Shown piece by piece: positions 59,996 through 64,000 of a DNA stretch of 64,000 nucleotides; the stretch's first letter is position 1, and each line of letters starts with the position of its first letter. Under the pieces are notes generated by a model. It did not search any database. It was not told the DNA's origin and saw only the letters and a list, made by a program, of their open reading frames with translations. The DNA lies in the NCBI RefSeq assembly GCF_002377905.1, contig NZ_DFQS01000003.1, forward strand, positions 1 to 64,000, in the 5' to 3' direction. Source of the DNA: Psychrobacter sp. UBA3483 (GTDB lineage: Bacteria > Pseudomonadota > Gammaproteobacteria > Pseudomonadales > Moraxellaceae). The translations under genes were made by a program, and so were the position numbers.

Positions 59996-60895
59996 TTAAG
60001 CGTACATTCCTAAATACCAATTGACGATATTTGAGCCGTATAATAATGCAATGATACCAGCAATCGCGATATAAGGACCAAAAGCAAAAGGACGGCTTTC
60101 CCCTTGTTTTTTCATCAAAATAAGCCCGACGATAGAACCTAGCAGGGAGGAGAGCAAGATAATGAGTGGCAACATCATAGGCCCAAGCCAAGCACCCAAT
60201 ACGGCTAGTAATTTAAAATCGCCTTGTCCCATACCATGTTTTTTAGTGATGAGATAAAAGATTTTTACCACCACCCACAAAGATAAAAAGCCAAGTAAAA
60301 GTCCCCAGATTGACTGCGTAGGTGAGACAAACCAACCTTGCGAATTTACCGCCAATCCTAAGCCCGCCAATGGAAAGGTTAGGCGATCTGGCAATAGCTG
60401 AGTATCAAAGTCGATTCCTGTTAGTGCAACTAGGGTCCAAACCAAAATCAATGCTGATAATCCAGCGGCGCTGACGCCAAACTGATAAATGACCAGCATA
60501 GATAGCAGAGCAGTTACCAGCTCAACAATAGGATAACGCAGTCCGATAGCAGCTTTACAGTCTGAGCAGCGTCCCCGTAATGCAAGCCAACTTATTAAAG
60601 GGATATTCTCATACCATTTTATTTTATGGGCGCAGTGCGGACAGCGTGAAGCAGGTGTGCTTAATGTGATAGGGGTATCGGTGGCAACGATATCTGATAA
60701 TGGCTGCGTATGTTCACGCGGCATGTCCGCTTGCTCAGCCATAAAATGGCTACACTCTTGTCGCCAAGCCACTACCATCATAAGCGGTGTCCGATGAATC
60801 ACCACATTTAAAAAACTGCCAACACACAGACCAAGTAGACCAAATACAACTAAGGCAAGCGTCGTATTTTCTTGTAATAACTGAATAAATTGCAT
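59996..60895 (-). CDS. pilD: Type IV prepilin peptidase / methylase PilD
   Basis: An inner-membrane aspartyl protease that cleaves prepilin leaders and methylates the new N terminus. 299 residues. The zinc-binding cysteines CPHCAHKIKWYENIPLISW near 84-102 (in part CPHCAHKIKWYENIP) and CSDC further on are present. The two catalytic aspartates are in LTGIDFDTQLLPD near 160 and GMGQGDFKLLAVLGAWLG near 220. Eight or so hydrophobic segments. AAGGA precedes the ATG. 25 nt separate it from pilC. It also processes type II secretion pseudopilins if the cell has them. Confidence 0.93.
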   Translation of the reverse strand: MQFIQLLQENTTLALVVFGLLGLCVGSFLNVVIHRTPLMMVVAWRQECSHFMAEQADMPREHTQPLSDIVATDTPITLSTPASRCPHCAHKIKWYENIPLISWLALRGRCSDCKAAIGLRYPIVELVTALLSMLVIYQFGVSAAGLSALILVWTLVALTGIDFDTQLLPDRLTFPLAGLGLAVNSQGWFVSPTQSIWGLLLGFLSLWVVVKIFYLITKKHGMGQGDFKLLAVLGAWLGPMMLPLIILLSSLLGSIVGLILMKKQGESRPFAFGPYIAIAGIIALLYGSNIVNWYLGMYA

Positions 60896-60920
60896 GAAAT
60901 CGTTTTCCTTGCAGTGGCTG

Positions 60921-62144
60921 TTAACCTACCACTGAGCCCATTTGGAAGATTGGCAGATACATAGCAATCACTAGGCCGCCGACCAACACACCGAGCACTG
61001 CCATAATCATAGGTTCCATTAGGCTTGTTAATCCATCAACAGCGTTATCGACTTCATTTTCGTAATAGACGGCAACTTTATCGAGCATCTCTTCTAAGCT
61101 ACCTGATTCTTCCCCGATTCCAACCATTTGAATGGCTAAACTTGGGAATAAGTTGGTTGAGCGTATCGAAAATTGCAATTGCTGACCGGTTGAAACATCG
61201 TTTTTTATTTGCTGAATGGCGTTATAAAAGACTACGTTATTGGCAGCGCCAGCGGTAGAATCTAAAGCATCAATGAGGGGTACACCAGCAGCAAAGGTGG
61301 TCGATAATGTACGCGCAAAGCGAGCGATAACCGCCTGATAAGCGATATTGCCAAATATCGGTGCTTTTAATACCGCACGGTCTAGGAAATCACGGAACTT
61401 CTTAGAGCGTTTTTTAGCTTCTGAAAATCCAATGACGGCGCCACCAATCAGTACAATTAAGATAAACCACCAAGATTGCATCCATTCTGACATGTTTACC
61501 ACCATCTGAGTAAACGCAGGTAGTTCGGCCCCAAAAGACTCAAACAAATCTGAGAATACAGGAACGACTTTAATTAGTAGGATAATAGTGACGATAATGG
61601 CAACAACGATAACGGCGATAGGATATTTCATTGCTTTTTTAATTTTGGCTTTTAACAGCTCACTTTTTTCTTTATAGGTTGCAACGCGCTCTAGCATGGT
61701 CTCAAGCGCACCTGACTGCTCGCCAGAGTCTACAAGAGAACAAAACAGATCATCAAAATAGCGCGGATGTTTACGCAGTGCCGAAGCAAAAGTGCCGCCT
61801 GCTTCGATATCGGCTTTTATTTGCAAGACCAAATCTTTCATGCTCGGGTTATCAAGAGAGTCAGCAACAATCTCAAAAGACTGAGTTAATGGCACGCCGG
61901 CTTTCATCATAGTGGCCAACTGCCGCGCAAAAATAGCAATATCAATCGGTTTAATAGACTTTTTAAAAGTATATAAAGGTTTGGGCTTTTTCTTGATACC
62001 TTTGACCGTGATACCTTGTTTGCGCAAGGTTGCTTTTGCCAACTCCAAGCTACGACTGGTGGTTTCGCCTTTTACTTTTTGTCCGCGCCGGTTTACTCCA
62101 TCATAGACAAAGTCTAATAGCATGTCGGTTTTAGCTTTTGCCAT
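60921..62144 (-). CDS. pilC: Type IV pilus inner-membrane platform protein PilC
   Basis: A 407-residue polytopic protein (GspF family) that couples the PilB/PilT motors to pilin assembly. Two repeats of the GspF domain are visible. The first has AIFARQLATMMKAGVPLTQSFEIV near 72-95 (in part ARQLATMMKAGVPLTQSFE). The second has RFARTLSTTFAAGVPLIDALDST. Three transmembrane segments: about 170-190, 225-245 and 375-395. The start has GAGGG upstream. It lies between pilB (209 nt gap) and pilD. Confidence 0.93.
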   Translation of the reverse strand: MAKAKTDMLLDFVYDGVNRRGQKVKGETTSRSLELAKATLRKQGITVKGIKKKPKPLYTFKKSIKPIDIAIFARQLATMMKAGVPLTQSFEIVADSLDNPSMKDLVLQIKADIEAGGTFASALRKHPRYFDDLFCSLVDSGEQSGALETMLERVATYKEKSELLKAKIKKAMKYPIAVIVVAIIVTIILLIKVVPVFSDLFESFGAELPAFTQMVVNMSEWMQSWWFILIVLIGGAVIGFSEAKKRSKKFRDFLDRAVLKAPIFGNIAYQAVIARFARTLSTTFAAGVPLIDALDSTAGAANNVVFYNAIQQIKNDVSTGQQLQFSIRSTNLFPSLAIQMVGIGEESGSLEEMLDKVAVYYENEVDNAVDGLTSLMEPMIMAVLGVLVGGLVIAMYLPIFQMGSVVG

Positions 62145-62353
62145 GTTGATACCCTCAAAATTCGTCTAATAAAGATGTTCTAAACCGATAAGAGTATGTC
62201 AAATTTATTGTGCCAATTTTATATACTTCATTTTATCGTAAAAAGCCAGTATATATCTGTTTTATATTTAAGTATATCTGTTAGATAACATTGCTGGTTT
62301 ATAAGTATAAAGGTTTAAAATTAGAAATTAGAATTTTAATTTTGCAATGGTTG

Positions 62354-63988
62354 CTATTCAGAAGTCACGCGCATCATTTCCTGAATACTGGTTACCCCTT
62401 GTAACACCTTTAAAACACCAGAGCGGCGTAAGTCTCTAAAGCCGTTTCTTAGCGCCGCATCTTTAATATCTATTGCGTTACCATCTTCCATAATAATACG
62501 GGAGATATCAGGGCTGACTTTCATCACTTCATAAATACCGACACGGCCTTTGTAGCCTTCACGGCATTCGTTACAGCCGACAGGCTCATAAATAATGTTA
62601 TCTGGATTGTCTAAATCAGCATCGGTAAAACCAAGCTCAAGCAGGCTTTGCCGTGGAATATTGATTGGTTTTTTACAGTTTTTACATAAGCGCCGTGCTA
62701 ACCGTTGAGCAATCACTAAGTTTACTGACGTTGCGATATTAAATGAGGCAACACCCATATTACGTAAACGGGTTAAAGTTTCAGGTGCAGAGTTTGTATG
62801 CAGGGTCGACAGCACCATATGTCCCGTTTGTGCCGCTTTAATCGCAATTTCGGCGGTTTCAAGGTCACGAATCTCACCCACCATAACGATATCAGGATCT
62901 TGACGTAAGAATGACTTAAGCGCATTGGCAAAGGTCAAACCCACCTTCGGGTTGACGTTGACCTGATTGATACCTTCAAGGTTAATCTCGACCGGATCTT
63001 CGGCAGTGGAAATATTGGTTTCGCCGGTATTTAAAATATTAATACCGGTGTAGAGCGAGACGGTTTTACCAGAGCCGGTAGGACCGGTGATAAGTAACAT
63101 GCCTTGCGGCTTATGTAAGGCTTCTAAAAACATCTCTTTTTGATCGGGCTCATAACCCAATGCTTCAATACCAAGCATGGCTGATGAGGGATCCAAGATA
63201 CGTAAAACCAGTTTTTCGCCAAATAAGGTAGGTAAAGAGTTTACTCGGAAATCGATGGCTTTATCTTTCGAGATCTTAAGCTTAATACGGCCATCCTGCG
63301 GTATACGGCGCTCGGAGATGTCCATCTGCGACATCACTTTTAGACGCGCGGCAATTTTCCCTGCCAGCTGTACCGGCGGACTGGCCATTTTTTGCATGAC
63401 GCCATCGACACGAAAACGCACGCGATAGGTTTTCTCATAAGGTTCAAAATGTAAGTCTGAGGCGCCCATACGAATGGCGTCAACCAACATCTTATTGACA
63501 AACTTCACCACGGGCGCTTCATCGACACCGTCGCTGAGTTTGGTTTCGCTCTCGTCTTCTTCGCTTTCATTAAAGCCGGCACTTAAATCGCTGTCAGAAA
63601 AACTATCAAAACTTTGCATGGTATCAGCGTACAGACTTTCAATACGCCTTTTGAGCTTATCTTCTTCGACGACGACAGTCTCGATAGATAAACGTGAGTT
63701 AAAGGCAATAGCATCAATGGCATCGATACGGGTAGGATCACTTAATGCCACAAATAAGCGTTGTCCGCGTTTAAACAGTGGTAGTGCATTAAACTTACGT
63801 ACAATTTTTTCATCAACCAAGTCTTTTGGAATGACATCTGAGCTTAGCGCATCAAGATCAAACAAAGGATCGCCAAACGCTTGCGACAACATCTGCGCGA
63901 CCTGATAGGCATTGGCCAGCTTATTGTCGACCAAATAAGGCACCAATCCGATTTGCTGCTGTTGCGACTCTGTTTGCGCAGTTTTCAT
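62354..63988 (-). CDS. pilB: Type IV pilus assembly ATPase PilB
   Basis: The hexameric ATPase driving pilus extension. 544 residues. An N-terminal GspE-N-like domain covers about 1-130. An acidic linker follows (SDSDLSAGFNESEEDESE). The core has Walker A GPTGSGKT near 304, the Asp box EDPVEI, Walker B-type DPDIVMVGEIRDLETAEIA near 365-383 (in part VGEIRDLETAEIA), and the His box GHMVLSTLHTNSAPE. Near the C terminus the tetracysteine zinc motif CKNCKKP and CNECREGY is present. The start is close to the window edge but complete. pilC follows on the same strand. Confidence 0.93.
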   Translation of the reverse strand: MKTAQTESQQQQIGLVPYLVDNKLANAYQVAQMLSQAFGDPLFDLDALSSDVIPKDLVDEKIVRKFNALPLFKRGQRLFVALSDPTRIDAIDAIAFNSRLSIETVVVEEDKLKRRIESLYADTMQSFDSFSDSDLSAGFNESEEDESETKLSDGVDEAPVVKFVNKMLVDAIRMGASDLHFEPYEKTYRVRFRVDGVMQKMASPPVQLAGKIAARLKVMSQMDISERRIPQDGRIKLKISKDKAIDFRVNSLPTLFGEKLVLRILDPSSAMLGIEALGYEPDQKEMFLEALHKPQGMLLITGPTGSGKTVSLYTGINILNTGETNISTAEDPVEINLEGINQVNVNPKVGLTFANALKSFLRQDPDIVMVGEIRDLETAEIAIKAAQTGHMVLSTLHTNSAPETLTRLRNMGVASFNIATSVNLVIAQRLARRLCKNCKKPINIPRQSLLELGFTDADLDNPDNIIYEPVGCNECREGYKGRVGIYEVMKVSPDISRIIMEDGNAIDIKDAALRNGFRDLRRSGVLKVLQGVTSIQEMMRVTSE

Positions 63989-64000
63989 ATGCGCTTCGCT

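Noticed and set aside
60921..63988. A full type II secretion system beside pilBCD
   Set aside because: PilB and PilC resemble GspE and GspF, but gene order with pilD-coaE and the sequence type are those of type IV pili; no gsp genes are present.

Overview
The window reads as chromosomal DNA from Psychrobacter (Moraxellaceae, Gammaproteobacteria). The evidence is a secreted lipase whose protein agrees, from memory, almost residue for residue with the cold-active lipase Lip1 of Psychrobacter immobilis. Gene pairings typical of that family also occur (holC-pepA divergent from lptFG, dnaJ-dapB, pilBCD-coaE, yqgE-ruvX), and the base composition is moderate with AT-rich intergenic DNA. I see no rRNA, tRNA or CRISPR array and no prophage. 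The only intact mobile element is one IS5-type insertion sequence at the left edge.

Layout. 1-850: IS5/IS427-group element with perfect ends and a slippery run joining two transposase frames. 1-4.3 kb: three medium-chain reductases on the minus strand, two of them a tandem duplication. 4.4-7.4 kb: an overlapping three-gene membrane module (DUF2157, DUF4401, GDYXXLXY) of unknown function. 7.9-13.8 kb: a complete oligopeptide ABC importer (oppABCDF). 13.8-24.8 kb: MATE exporter, lipase, flavin oxygenase, DsrE-like protein, thioesterase, YheT-like hydrolase, YigZ, RsuA, a DsbC-like isomerase with an apparently doubled N-terminal domain, and a DUF2939 protein. 25.3-37.6 kb: dnaJ, dapB, a secretin-N-like exported protein, a PLP decarboxylase, def, a GlsB-like protein, mpl, an NlpE-like lipoprotein, dsbB, gshA, a stand-alone roadblock protein and erpA. 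38.2-49.4 kb: an ABC-F protein, an RlpA-like protein, cbpA-cbpM, sstT, holC-pepA and lptFG. 49.5-64 kb: two methyltransferases, xerD, tusA, ruvX, yqgE, recN, ppnP, rlmB, coaE and the type IV pilus genes pilD-pilC-pilB.

How the genes work together. Several sets belong to the same pathways. dsbB and the DsbC-like protein act in periplasmic disulfide chemistry. dapB and mpl serve diaminopimelate and murein recycling. oppABCDF imports peptides, which pepA could degrade. lptF and lptG form the LPS export permease. dnaJ, cbpA and cbpM are Hsp70 cochaperones. The pil genes build the pilus.

The strongest unexpected signal is a set of parS-like ParB-binding sequences. One perfect 16-mer lies at 39851, two 15/16 matches to TGTTTCACGTGAAACA lie at 21604 and 26436, and a weaker one lies at 25165. 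They suggest the window lies near the replication origin. One of them forms the core of the dnaJ terminator hairpin. Other points of interest are two long inverted-repeat intergenic elements (50377 and 58290), a shared operator-like palindrome in front of three oxidoreductase genes, a large insert in PepA, and a possible 23-residue peptide gene.
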